Source: CAUTUX01 sp963545485
GTDB lineage: Bacteria > Bacillota > Clostridia > Christensenellales > CAG-917
Length of the DNA stretch: 64,000 nt
Direction: 5' to 3'
Assembly (NCBI GenBank): GCA_963545485.1
Contig: CAUUJG010000005.1
Span: 1-64,000, forward strand
This document shows positions 1-9,768 of this stretch, one piece after another. Position 1 is the first letter of the stretch. Each line of letters opens with the position of its first letter. The position numbers and the translations under genes were made by a program. A model generated the notes under the pieces. The model saw only the letters and a list, made by a program, of their open reading frames with translations, did not search any database and was not told the origin of the DNA.

Positions 1-1071
<1,071 letters not shown>

Positions 1072-1202
1072 AATCTTGACTTAATTGCGTTCAAAGGTTA
1101 TTTAGACGCTATTAATGTTTCTGTTTAATTCTCATTAATTCGCTTTTCCAAATTGTTCAATTTTCAAGGTTCTTTACTACCCAAAAAATGGATAGCTTTT
1201 TG

Positions 1203-1231
1203 ATAGTAACATACACCCAATATGCTGTCAA
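1203..1231 (-). promoter_or_regulatory. Promoter of the rRNA operon
   Basis: On the minus strand a perfect -35 TTGACA (1226-1231) is followed after exactly 17 bp by TACTAT (1203-1208). Transcription would start near 1196 and run through a leader of about 125 nt into 16S. The leader contains AGAACCTTGAAAATTGAACA (about 1148-1175), a sequence typical of rRNA leaders and spacers in low-GC Gram-positives and possibly part of an antitermination/processing signal. The rest of 1232-1423 is T-rich non-coding sequence in which I see no gene. Confidence 0.7.
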
Positions 1232-1423
1232 TAAATTGGTTTCAAGTTTTTTATATTTTTTGCTGATTTTTATTATTTTTTTAATTTTTTTTGCAAAATT
1301 TAGTTAAATTAAGTGATTTTTGTATTTTTTTATGCTTTCTGTAGCCATTTTCTACTTTTTTAAGCGACTTCCAATACTTTAATAGTTATTTTTTTCTATT
1401 TTAGTATGAAGATAAAAAATTAT

Positions 1424-2515
1424 TTAATCATTCTTTCTATTATATGTATCATCAATTACACCGCCACCAATGCATTTTTTCCCTACATATGCCACCGCAT
1501 ATTGTCCTGGCACAATAGCTCTCTGTTTTTCATAAAATTTAATTACAATTTCACTATCAACTTTTTCTAATATTGCTTTTTGGAGCGGTTGACGATGTTT
1601 AATTCTAACATCAACTTCTCCTATATATATATCTTTATTGATGTAATTAAATTTATTGCATCTAAGCGTATCTGTATATAACAAATCACATTCACTTTGT
1701 GAAACTATTATTTTATTATTCGCTACATCTTTAGCAACAATAAACCATCTGTCTCCGTTGCCATCTTTTTTTCCACCTAATCCAAGCCCTTTTCTCTGTC
1801 CCACTGTATAGAAAAAAACACCATTATGTTCTCCAACTTTTTCGCCTTCTGTTGTTACTATATCGCCTACCTTCATAGGTATATAATTAGATAAAAATTG
1901 TCTAAAATTTCTTTCACCTATAAAACATATGCCAGTCGAATCTTTTTTTGTCGCCACTTTAAGTCCCAACTTGGAAGCTATCTTTCTGACATCCTGTTTT
2001 TCAATATCTTCGAGCGGAAATATTACATTACTTAACTGTGTTTCAGACACTTGATTTAAAAAATATGTCTGATCTTTATTTTCATCCTTTGATCTATATA
2101 AATAATGTCTGCCATCCTGATGTATAATTTTGGCATAATGACCTGTAGCGAGATAATCGAGTCCCATGCCTCTAATTTTATCTGCGAAATAACCAAATTT
2201 TATTTCCCTATTACAAAGTACATCAGGATTTGGAGTTCTACCTCTTTTATATTCATCTATAAATAGTTTGAAGACATCTTCATAGTATTCAGAACTTAGA
2301 TCCACTGCGTAATAAGGGATATCTAATTTGTTACATATATTTCGCACATCTTCCCAATCTTTTTCTCCTGTGCAACATCCATTTCCGTCAGTTTCTTTCC
2401 AGTTGGACATATATACACCAACAACATCATATCCTTGCTCTTTTAACAAATACGCAGAAACTGCAGAGTCTACTCCTCCGCTTAACCCTATGCCCACTGT
2501 TCCTTTGTTTTTCAT
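1424..2515 (-). CDS. mnmA: tRNA-specific 2-thiouridylase MnmA
   Basis: MnmA adenylates and then thiolates U34 of tRNA-Lys, -Glu and -Gln in the cytosol, giving the s2U base. The 363-residue product has the PP-loop SGGVDS at residues 12-17, the nucleophilic Cys101 in NPDVLCN and the second catalytic Cys197 in DSTGICFIG, all as in the family, and normal length. I chose ATG at 2515 because an ATG further upstream (2572) would overlap the end of cysK, while the family starts just before the PP-loop. The gene is 20 bp downstream of cysK, so it probably shares an operon that joins cysteine supply with use of its sulfur. Confidence 0.96.
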   Translation of the reverse strand: MKNKGTVGIGLSGGVDSAVSAYLLKEQGYDVVGVYMSNWKETDGNGCCTGEKDWEDVRNICNKLDIPYYAVDLSSEYYEDVFKLFIDEYKRGRTPNPDVLCNREIKFGYFADKIRGMGLDYLATGHYAKIIHQDGRHYLYRSKDENKDQTYFLNQVSETQLSNVIFPLEDIEKQDVRKIASKLGLKVATKKDSTGICFIGERNFRQFLSNYIPMKVGDIVTTEGEKVGEHNGVFFYTVGQRKGLGLGGKKDGNGDRWFIVAKDVANNKIIVSQSECDLLYTDTLRCNKFNYINKDIYIGEVDVRIKHRQPLQKAILEKVDSEIVIKFYEKQRAIVPGQYAVAYVGKKCIGGGVIDDTYNRKND

Positions 2516-2534
2516 TAATTCGCACCTATCCACA

Positions 2535-3413
2535 TTATGCATATAATGTATCGCTGTATCTGTTACCATCATCCGGAAATATTGCTAAAACTGTTTTCCC
2601 TGTTGATTTTTTAATTTCCTTCGCAACCAGATAAGCTGCTCCCGATGATATTCCGCATTTCAATCCATACTTGTCAAATATATAAGTAACTGCTGCAATT
2701 GCGTTGTTTTCAACAACCGTCTTCATTATGTCTATTTCATTGATATCTAATATTGATGGTATAAAATTCGCTCCTATACCTTCTATCTTGTGTTTCCCTA
2801 CTTTGTTTTGTGTTATTAAAGGACTTTCTTCAGGTTCAATCCCTACTACTTTTGTATGAAGCTTGTTTGCACATATATACTTTTTAATACCCATAATAGT
2901 TCCGCCGGTTCCAATTCCACAAATAATATAATCGTATATTTTATCTGCAAATATCTCCCTTGCTGTTGTTTCATAATGTGCAGTTATAGAAATAGGATTA
3001 TTAAATTGATCCGCAAAATAAGTGTTTCCATCAAGACTCTTTTTTGCTTCTAGTACCGCACCTGCCATTCCTGCATCTGCTTTTGTAATAATTACATTTG
3101 CTCCATATCTTTTTATTAGCTCTCGTCTCATTAATGACATGTTTTCTGGCATATAAATATCACAAGAAAATCCCATCAGTTTTGAAATGTATGCCAAACC
3201 TATACCTGTGTTTCCACTTGTAGCTTCAACAACTCTGCCTCCATCTTTTAATATTCCACGATAGATGCCATCATTTATCATGTATACAGCAACTCTGTCC
3301 TTTATAGAGCCAGCTGGGTTCCTTGCTTCAATTTTTGCATAAAGACCATCTTCTAACTTTATTATTGGAGTATGTCCTATTAATTTCATAATTGCTTTTA
3401 TATCACTTTTCAT
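2535..3413 (-). CDS. cysK: Cysteine synthase (O-acetylserine sulfhydrylase)
   Basis: A PLP-dependent fold-II enzyme that makes L-cysteine from O-acetylserine and sulfide in the cytosol. Visible are the PLP lysine (Lys39 in NPAGSIKDR), the substrate loop SGNTG (66-70), the phosphate-binding GTGGT and the C-terminal SSGAAY. At 292 residues it is slightly shorter than the usual 300-310 because of a trimmed C-terminus. Its start overlaps the end of yerC by 11 bp, so the two are translationally coupled. The sequence cannot exclude use of another activated serine (cystathionine beta-synthase-like activity). Confidence 0.93.
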   Translation of the reverse strand: MKSDIKAIMKLIGHTPIIKLEDGLYAKIEARNPAGSIKDRVAVYMINDGIYRGILKDGGRVVEATSGNTGIGLAYISKLMGFSCDIYMPENMSLMRRELIKRYGANVIITKADAGMAGAVLEAKKSLDGNTYFADQFNNPISITAHYETTAREIFADKIYDYIICGIGTGGTIMGIKKYICANKLHTKVVGIEPEESPLITQNKVGKHKIEGIGANFIPSILDINEIDIMKTVVENNAIAAVTYIFDKYGLKCGISSGAAYLVAKEIKKSTGKTVLAIFPDDGNRYSDTLYA

Positions 3414-3666
3414 TCGTTATTTTCTTTAAAATTTTAGAATATCCTCCACTGCCAAACTGTATACATCTAGAAACTCTTGAAAGTGTTGCACTTGAAACAT
3501 CTGTTTTCTTACTTATATTTTGGTATGTTTCCCCATTTAAAAACAGCTGAGCACATTCAACTCTCTGATTCATCTGTTCAATCTCATGTGGTGTACATAA
3601 GTCTTGAAAAAAAACTTCTATATCTGCTGGATCATTTATTTTAGACAATACTTCAAATAATTTCAT
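3403..3666 (-). CDS. YerC/YecD-family TrpR-like regulator
   Basis: A short DNA-binding protein of the Trp-repressor superfamily (YerC/YecD family of Gram-positives). It has the family core LFEVLSKINDPADIE, then LCTPHEIEQMNQRVECA, and a helix-turn-helix TYQNISKKTDVSSATLSRV. I set the start at ATG 3666, which has GAGG 8 nt upstream and gives 87 residues. A TTG at 3693 would add nine residues but lacks a ribosome binding site and overlaps a TATAAT box. It lies directly upstream of cysK-mnmA and may control that operon. The ligand is unknown. Confidence 0.88.
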   Translation of the reverse strand: MKLFEVLSKINDPADIEVFFQDLCTPHEIEQMNQRVECAQLFLNGETYQNISKKTDVSSATLSRVSRCIQFGSGGYSKILKKITNEK

Positions 3667-3763
3667 ATCTAGTGCCTCATACACATTATACAACTGTATA
3701 ACACTATTCTCTCTTTTTTTACTTAGATTGTTCTATTGAAACTCTATACTAATCATAAATTTA

Positions 3764-4399
3764 TTATTTATAACGTGAATTTATAAGTTCCTTAACCTTT
3801 ATAATTCGTATGACAGAACTTCTTTCTTGTTCTTCAAGCTTCATTGTTATGAACTTAATTGTTTCTTCCAACTGCGGAATCATAATGTATTCCAAGGCAT
3901 TCACTCTTCTCTTATTTTTTTCTATTTGGTCAGCAAGCATAGAAGATGCCTTTTCAATTTCTGCAAGACTAATCAATTGTTTAATTGTCCCATTAAGTCT
4001 AAGCAATGCCGTATCTAGTTGTGCTGTCGTTGATGCAAATGAATATGGTATTAATTCTCCACTTGTACTTTCATCTACTTGAATACTTGGCATTTCAATT
4101 CCCATAAATGATTTATATGATGTTGTAATGTTTAATGTTTTTGATGGTATTGCAACACTATTTTCAACTTCAGAAGAAAATGTCATTGCCTTTGCTAATG
4201 CGAAAGAGGACATTGTTTTGTCAAAGTCTTGTCCAACTTCTTTCCTGATTTTTATATTTTCCTTAATCAAAATCAAAAACTGACGAATCATTTCATCTGT
4301 TTTATCTTTTAACAACTTATGTCCTCTTCTCGCAACTTTGAGCCGATCTTTCAGCCGACGCAGCTCCATTCGAGTTGGATTTACATTTAATACAGCCAT
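3764..4399 (-). CDS. atpD: V-type ATP synthase subunit D
   Basis: Central-stalk subunit D of the V/A-type rotary ATPase, which links the A3B3 head to the membrane ring. The 211-residue protein begins with the family signature NPTRMELRRLKDRLKVARRG and is helical throughout, with an antiparallel coiled-coil pattern at both ends as expected for the rotor shaft. Its start codon overlaps the stop of atpB by one base. The other subunits (I, K, E, C, F, A) are not on this side and must be elsewhere. Confidence 0.95.
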   Translation of the reverse strand: MAVLNVNPTRMELRRLKDRLKVARRGHKLLKDKTDEMIRQFLILIKENIKIRKEVGQDFDKTMSSFALAKAMTFSSEVENSVAIPSKTLNITTSYKSFMGIEMPSIQVDESTSGELIPYSFASTTAQLDTALLRLNGTIKQLISLAEIEKASSMLADQIEKNKRRVNALEYIMIPQLEETIKFITMKLEEQERSSVIRIIKVKELINSRYK

Positions 4400-5769
4400 T
4401 ATTTTTTATCGTAATATTTTTCTAAATACGCCTCTCTGACTCTCTTAAGTTCTGATCTTGGAAGAATCCTCAATAAATCCCATCCTGTATCAAGGGTCTC
4501 TTCTATAGTCCTATTTGTTGTAAAACTCTGATTCAAATACCTTTTTTCAAATTCTTCTGCAAATAGAGCATATTTCTTATCAACATCACTCAATGCAGCT
4601 TCTCCAAGTATTGAACTTAATTCCTTTGCTTCCTTACCTTGCGAATATGCACTGAATAGCTGATTCATTATATCTGCATGATCTTCCCTGGTCTTTCCTG
4701 CTCCAATCCCCTTATCTTTCAATCTTGACAGTGAAGGCAAAACATCAATCGGTGGCATAATTCCTTTCTTATATAGTTCTCTTGAAAGAATTATTTGTCC
4801 TTCAGTTATGTACCCCGTTAAATCTGGAATCGGATGTGTCTTATCATCTTCTGGCATTGTCAATATAGGTATCTGAGTTATTGATCCCTGCTTTCCAACT
4901 ATTCTTCCCGCTCTTTCATACATTGTGGCTAAATCTGTATATAAATATCCCGGATATCCTCTTCTTCCAGGAACTTCTTTTCTAGCTGCTGAAACTTCTC
5001 TTAATGCTTCTGCATAATTTGTTATATCAGTTATTATTACAAGAACATGCATTCCTTTTTCAAATGCCAAATACTCAGCACATGTCAGTGCCATTCTAGG
5101 TGTAGCAATTCTTTCAACAGCAGGATCATTTGCGAGATTCATAAACATTACAGTTCTTTTTATTGCTCCAGTCTTCTTGAAATCTTGTATAAAATATTCA
5201 GCTTCTTCAAAAGTTATACCTACAGCTGCAAACACAACTGCGAATTTTCCACCATCTTTAACACTCGCCTGTCTCGCGATCTGTGCTGCCAATTCTTTAT
5301 GAGGCAACCCTGACATTGAAAAAACCGGCAACTTTTGTCCTCTAACAAGAGTATTCAGTCCATCTATTGCACTTATTCCAGTTTGAATAAATTCGTTTGG
5401 ATAATCTCTTGCAACTGGATTTATGGATTTCCCATTGATGTCCATCTTCATTTCAGGAATTACTTCACATCCACCATCCTTTGCCTTACCCATTCCATCA
5501 AAAACCCTACCAAGCATATCCGTGGACAAATTTAATTCCATACTATGTCCTATGAATTTCGCTCTTGCCTTTGATATCTGTATTCCTTGTGATGGTTCAA
5601 AAAGCTGTACAAGTGCTTTATCTCTATTTATTTCAAGAACTTTACCTAATCTTGTTTTGCTATCAGGCTGATTAATCTCAACAATTTCATCATACTTAAC
5701 GCCTTCTACGCCTTCAACAAGCATCAACGGTCCAACTATTTCTCTTATTGTTTTATATTCTTTTATCAA
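4399..5769 (-). CDS. atpB: V-type ATP synthase subunit B
   Basis: Non-catalytic nucleotide-binding subunit B of the V/A-type ATPase. The 456-residue product has the subunit B motifs SGLPHKELAAQIARQA (degenerate P-loop) and the conserved GRRGYPGYLYTDLATMYERAGR segment. It starts with TTG at 5769 behind a good GGGAGG. Unusually, the gene directly upstream is a tRNA-Ala and not atpA, so this is a split V-ATPase locus. The tRNA 3' end is only 40 bp away on the same strand and may share its transcript. Confidence 0.96.
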   Translation of the reverse strand: MIKEYKTIREIVGPLMLVEGVEGVKYDEIVEINQPDSKTRLGKVLEINRDKALVQLFEPSQGIQISKARAKFIGHSMELNLSTDMLGRVFDGMGKAKDGGCEVIPEMKMDINGKSINPVARDYPNEFIQTGISAIDGLNTLVRGQKLPVFSMSGLPHKELAAQIARQASVKDGGKFAVVFAAVGITFEEAEYFIQDFKKTGAIKRTVMFMNLANDPAVERIATPRMALTCAEYLAFEKGMHVLVIITDITNYAEALREVSAARKEVPGRRGYPGYLYTDLATMYERAGRIVGKQGSITQIPILTMPEDDKTHPIPDLTGYITEGQIILSRELYKKGIMPPIDVLPSLSRLKDKGIGAGKTREDHADIMNQLFSAYSQGKEAKELSSILGEAALSDVDKKYALFAEEFEKRYLNQSFTTNRTIEETLDTGWDLLRILPRSELKRVREAYLEKYYDKK

Positions 5770-5809
5770 AATTCCTCCCGATGTCCTTTCATTTCAAGTC
5801 AAATCTGAA

Positions 5810-5885
5810 TGGTGGAGATAATGAGACTCGAACTCACGACCTACGCATTGCGAACGCGTCGCTCTACCAACTGAGCTATATCCCC
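5810..5885 (-). tRNA. tRNA-Ala (anticodon CGC)
   Basis: A 76-nt cloverleaf on the minus strand. The acceptor stem GGGGATA/TATCTCC contains the G3:U70 wobble that identifies alanine tRNAs. The anticodon stem is ACGCG/TGCGT with loop TTCGCAA (CGC, reading GCG), the T-loop is TTCGAGT, and CCA is encoded. It sits between gpmI and atpB. Confidence 0.96.
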
Positions 5886-5897
5886 AAATATAGTCTG

Positions 5898-7409
5898 TTA
5901 TGCCAACAGACTATGTCCTGTCATTTCTTTAGGAATTTTCATTCCAAGTAACTCAAGCATTGTTGGTGCAATATCACATAATTTTCCATCTTTAAGCTTG
6001 TGATTGTCTCCAACTAAAATCAATGGAACAGGATTGGTTGTATGAGCTGTGAATGGAGTTCCGTCATCATCAAACATATGATCTGCATTTCCATGATCTG
6101 CTGTTATCAAAACCTTGCCTCCTTTTGCAATAATTGCATCAGTTACTTGCTTTGTACATTCATCAACAGCTTTAACAGCTTTTCTTGCAGCATCAAAAAT
6201 GCCAGTATGCCCTACCATATCACAATTTGCAAAGTTCAAAATCATTACATCATACTTTCCGCTATTTATAGCTTCAACAGCCTTATCAGCAACTTCATAT
6301 GCACTCATTTCAGGTTTTAAATCATATGTAGTAACTTTAGGTGAAGGAATTAATATTCTGTCTTCTCCCTCATTAGGTGCTTCAACTCCTCCATTAAAGA
6401 AAAATGTCACATGGGCATATTTTTCAGTTTCGGCAATTCTGAACTGCTTCTTATCATTTTTAGCCAAATACTCTCCCAATGTATTTTCAAGATTCCTTGG
6501 CTTAAATGCGATTCTAACATTCTTAAATGTGGCATCATATCTGGTGAATCCCACATAAAAAGGTTCTAAATATCCACCTTTTCTTTCAAAGAAGCTGAAA
6601 TCTTTTTCTGCAAGAGCTCTACTTATTTCTCTTGCTCTATCTGGTCTATAATTAAAGAAAATTACACTATCACCTTTTTGAATAGTTGCAATTGGATGCC
6701 CATTTTCTTGTATTGATGTAGGGATAACAAATTCATCAGTTATATTGTTCTTGTAACTTTCCTTTATAGCTGCGATTACATCAGTAGATGTGTTGCCTTC
6801 TCCTTGAGTTAAGAGGTTATATGCTTTTTCAACTCTTTCCCAACGGTTGTCTCTATCCATTACATAAAAGCGTCCACAAATACTTGCTATCTTCCCAACG
6901 CCTACCTTATCAATATATCCCTGCAGTTCTGTAAGAAATATTTCACCTGATGTCGGTGGAGTGTCACGACCATCAAGAAAACAATGTATAAACACATTCT
7001 CTACTTTTTCTTTGGCAGCCATATCTATCAATGCTTTCAAGTGATCAAAATAGCTATGTACTCCGCCAGTTCCAAGAAGTCCCATAATATGCAATTGTTT
7101 TCCATTTTTTGCATTATTCATTGCTGCAAGCAGTTCATCATTTTTAAAAAATGTACCTTCATCAATCTCTTTTGATATTTGAGTTAAATCCTGATATACA
7201 ATTCTACCTGCTCCCATATTCAGATGCCCGACTTCGCTATTTCCCATCTGTCCATCCGGTAATCCAACATTCAGTCCACTCGCTTGTAATGTAGATACTG
7301 AAGCATGTTTCTTAATTTCATCTAAACAAGGAGTTCCTTGTACATATATTGCATTTGCCGGTGTCTCTGGAGCTATCCCGAAACCATCCATTATTATCAA
7401 TCCGACCAT
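5898..7409 (-). CDS. gpmI: 2,3-bisphosphoglycerate-independent phosphoglycerate mutase
   Basis: Mn2+-dependent iPGM of the alkaline phosphatase superfamily, which interconverts 3- and 2-phosphoglycerate. The 503-residue protein shows MDGFG at residues 7-11, the phosphorylated Ser58 in GQMGNSEVGH, the DGRDTPP motif and the C-terminal metal motifs TADHGNADHM and AHTTNPVPL. ATG 7409 has AAGGGA upstream. It is 23 bp downstream of tpiA and last in the pgk-tpiA-gpmI run. The tRNA-Ala follows 12 bp after the stop. Confidence 0.97.
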   Translation of the reverse strand: MVGLIIMDGFGIAPETPANAIYVQGTPCLDEIKKHASVSTLQASGLNVGLPDGQMGNSEVGHLNMGAGRIVYQDLTQISKEIDEGTFFKNDELLAAMNNAKNGKQLHIMGLLGTGGVHSYFDHLKALIDMAAKEKVENVFIHCFLDGRDTPPTSGEIFLTELQGYIDKVGVGKIASICGRFYVMDRDNRWERVEKAYNLLTQGEGNTSTDVIAAIKESYKNNITDEFVIPTSIQENGHPIATIQKGDSVIFFNYRPDRAREISRALAEKDFSFFERKGGYLEPFYVGFTRYDATFKNVRIAFKPRNLENTLGEYLAKNDKKQFRIAETEKYAHVTFFFNGGVEAPNEGEDRILIPSPKVTTYDLKPEMSAYEVADKAVEAINSGKYDVMILNFANCDMVGHTGIFDAARKAVKAVDECTKQVTDAIIAKGGKVLITADHGNADHMFDDDGTPFTAHTTNPVPLILVGDNHKLKDGKLCDIAPTMLELLGMKIPKEMTGHSLLA

Positions 7410-7432
7410 CTATATATCCCTTCTTTTATCTT

Positions 7433-8188
7433 TTATTTATTATATTTTACGACTTGTGAAAAATCCAAAGCTTTAAGAGATGCTCCTCCAATCAAACCGC
7501 CATCTATTTCTTCCATTGCCATAAGTTCTTTTGCATTCTTAGGATTCATGCTTCCGCCGTACTGTATTCTCATTTTGTCAGCTTCTGATTGACCATACAA
7601 TTTTGCAATTGTATCTCTAACGATTTTAATAGTGTCATTTGCTTGCTGTGCTGTTGCCGTTTTTCCTGTTCCTATCGCCCATACTGGTTCATATGCGATA
7701 ACAATATTATTCAAATCTTTTACATCAATGTCTGCAAATGCTCCCGTTGTCTGCCTGACAAGTACCTCTTCTACTTTGTCGCCTTCTCTTTCAGCTAAAG
7801 TCTCACCTATACATATAATAGGCTTTAACCCTGCTACCAATGCAGCTTTTGCTCTTTTGTTGACGGTTTCATCAGTTTCATTAAAATACTGTCTTCGTTC
7901 GCTGTGCCCTATAATTACATACTTTACCCCAAGTTCTTTGAGCATCTCTGCACTGATTTCTCCAGTATATGCTCCTTTTTCAGCCCAGTGAACATTTTCC
8001 GCTCCAACTGATATATTGCTATTTTTTGTAAGCTCTATGGCTTTTGCAAGAGATGTAAATGGTGCACATATTACAACTTCACAATCCGCATCGGCTACTA
8101 GAGGCTTTAGATCCTTTAGCAATTCCTCTGTTTGTGCAATTGTATTATTCATTTTCCAGTTTCCTGCTATTATTGGTTTCCTACTCAT
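7433..8188 (-). CDS. tpiA: Triosephosphate isomerase
   Basis: A TIM-barrel enzyme interconverting dihydroxyacetone phosphate and glyceraldehyde 3-phosphate. The 251 residues include N10 and K12 in AGNWKMN, the catalytic His in IIGHSERRQ, the catalytic Glu and flexible loop in AYEPVWAIGTGKTA, and the phosphate-binding IQYGGSM. It has a strong GGAGG ribosome binding site and follows pgk by 24 bp, so it is part of the glycolytic operon. Confidence 0.97.
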   Translation of the reverse strand: MSRKPIIAGNWKMNNTIAQTEELLKDLKPLVADADCEVVICAPFTSLAKAIELTKNSNISVGAENVHWAEKGAYTGEISAEMLKELGVKYVIIGHSERRQYFNETDETVNKRAKAALVAGLKPIICIGETLAEREGDKVEEVLVRQTTGAFADIDVKDLNNIVIAYEPVWAIGTGKTATAQQANDTIKIVRDTIAKLYGQSEADKMRIQYGGSMNPKNAKELMAMEEIDGGLIGGASLKALDFSQVVKYNK

Positions 8189-8212
8189 TTTTTATTTCCT
8201 CCAAATTTTTAT

Positions 8213-9511
8213 TTATTTGTTATTTAAACATGCAATGCCCGGCAACTCTTTTCCTTCAAGAAATTCAAGCGAAGCTCCACCACCAGTTGATATGTGTGAT
8301 ATCTTATCTGCATATCCTAAAATTGCAACTGCCGCAGCACTATCTCCACCACCGATAATTGTTGTTGCCTTTGCTTTTGATAAAGCTTCTGCGATAGCTT
8401 CTGTTCCTTTCGCAAAAGTTGGCATTTCAAATACACCCATAGGTCCATTCCATACAACCGTCTTTGCTTTTAAAATTTCATCACTAAATAACTTAATTGA
8501 TTTTGGTCCTATATCAAGTCCCTGCCACCCTTCTGGAATATTTCCTTCTACAACTTTCGTATTTGCATTATTATCAAATGCATCCGCAATAATATTATCG
8601 ACTGGCAATAATAACTTTACTCCTTTTGCTTTTGCTTTCTCTAACAATGTCTTTGCTAATTCAATTCTATCTGATTCAAGAAGTGAGTCTCCTACATTTT
8701 TTCCTAATGAATTAAGGAATGTATACGCCATCCCACCACCAATAATTATTGTATCGCATTTTTCAATAAGGTTTTCTATTACCTTAATTTTGTCGCTAAC
8801 TTTGGCTCCTCCCAAGATTGCAACCAATGGTCTCTTTGGATTGTTGATTGCAGACCCAAGAAACTCAAGTTCTTTTTCTATGAGGAATCCACTGACTGCA
8901 TCTTTTACAAATCCATACTGTACGATACCTGCTGTTGTCGCATGGGCTCTATGTGCAGTTCCAAAAGCATCATTTACATATATATCGCAAAATTCTGAAA
9001 GTTTTTTACACAATTCTGCGTCGTTCTTTTCTTCACCCTTCTCAAATCTTGTATTCTCTAAAAGAACACATTCTCCATCTTTTAATGCTGCAACCTTCTT
9101 TTTTGCGTCTTCTCCAACTAGGTCTTCAGCAAATGTAACCTTATTATTCAAAAGTTGATTTAATCTTTCTGCAACAGGTTTTAAAGTAAATTTTTCCTTA
9201 TCTGTTTTTAGTGCTTTCTCCAAAAATTCTTTTGTCTTGGCTTCTTTTTCATTCTCAGGTAGGCTTTCAACTAGTTTCTTTTCTTTTTTTGTTAAACCAA
9301 AACCCTCAGAAAATATATTGTGAGGCTTCCCCATATGTGAGCAAAGAATTACTTTTGCTTCATGCTCCATCAAATATTTTATAGTTGGAAGTGCCCCATT
9401 AATTCTATTTTCATCCGTTATCTTGCCATCCTTCATAGGTACATTAAAATCAACTCTTACAAGGCATCTTTTGCCTTTCACATTAATATCTTTAACTGTT
9501 TTCTTATCCAT
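8213..9511 (-). CDS. pgk: Phosphoglycerate kinase
   Basis: Transfers phosphate from 1,3-bisphosphoglycerate to ADP in glycolysis. It has the N-terminal RVDFNVPMKDG, the nucleotide-binding ILGGAKVSDK and the C-terminal GGGDSAAAV motifs. At 432 residues it is about 30 longer than common bacterial PGKs. The extra part is a charged helical insertion (about residues 75-110, KKEKKLVESLPENEKEAK) after SHMGKP, where most homologs have SHLGRP. It is first in pgk-tpiA-gpmI. No glyceraldehyde-3-phosphate dehydrogenase or enolase gene is adjacent. Confidence 0.97.
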   Translation of the reverse strand: MDKKTVKDINVKGKRCLVRVDFNVPMKDGKITDENRINGALPTIKYLMEHEAKVILCSHMGKPHNIFSEGFGLTKKEKKLVESLPENEKEAKTKEFLEKALKTDKEKFTLKPVAERLNQLLNNKVTFAEDLVGEDAKKKVAALKDGECVLLENTRFEKGEEKNDAELCKKLSEFCDIYVNDAFGTAHRAHATTAGIVQYGFVKDAVSGFLIEKELEFLGSAINNPKRPLVAILGGAKVSDKIKVIENLIEKCDTIIIGGGMAYTFLNSLGKNVGDSLLESDRIELAKTLLEKAKAKGVKLLLPVDNIIADAFDNNANTKVVEGNIPEGWQGLDIGPKSIKLFSDEILKAKTVVWNGPMGVFEMPTFAKGTEAIAEALSKAKATTIIGGGDSAAAVAILGYADKISHISTGGGASLEFLEGKELPGIACLNNK

Positions 9512-9540
9512 TTGGAATTCTCCTTAAAAATTATTTATTA

Positions 9541-9570
9541 ATTATAACATGCTCAAAACGGCATTCTCAA
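9541..9570 (-). promoter_or_regulatory. Promoter of pgk-tpiA-gpmI
   Basis: Minus strand TTGAGA (9565-9570), 18 bp spacer, perfect TATAAT (9541-9546), followed by AAGGAG and the pgk ATG at 9511. It would serve the whole glycolytic operon. Confidence 0.6.
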
Positions 9571-9730
9571 TTTTTTTAAGCACTGTTTATGTTTATTTTA
9601 TTAACAACATGTTTTTTATTTCTTATATAAATATTCTATATTGTTAGTGTTTTAGACATTCTAATCCGATATATATTGTTTAAAGTAACTCGTTATAACT
9701 TCTCACTAATATTTTTTAACATCGTATAAA

Positions 9731-9759
9731 TTGACTACCACTTATTCTTGGTTTAAATT
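9731..9759 (+). promoter_or_regulatory. Promoter of the leuA-cimA pair (near-leaderless)
   Basis: TTGACT (9731-9736), exactly 17 bp, TAAATT (9754-9759). The start codon at 9769 lies only 9 bases after the -10 box and has no Shine-Dalgarno sequence (acgg), so the predicted mRNA leader is about 3 nt. The 257-bp divergent gap 9512-9768 holds no other feature I can see. Confidence 0.5.
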
Positions 9760-9768
9760 AATTAACGG

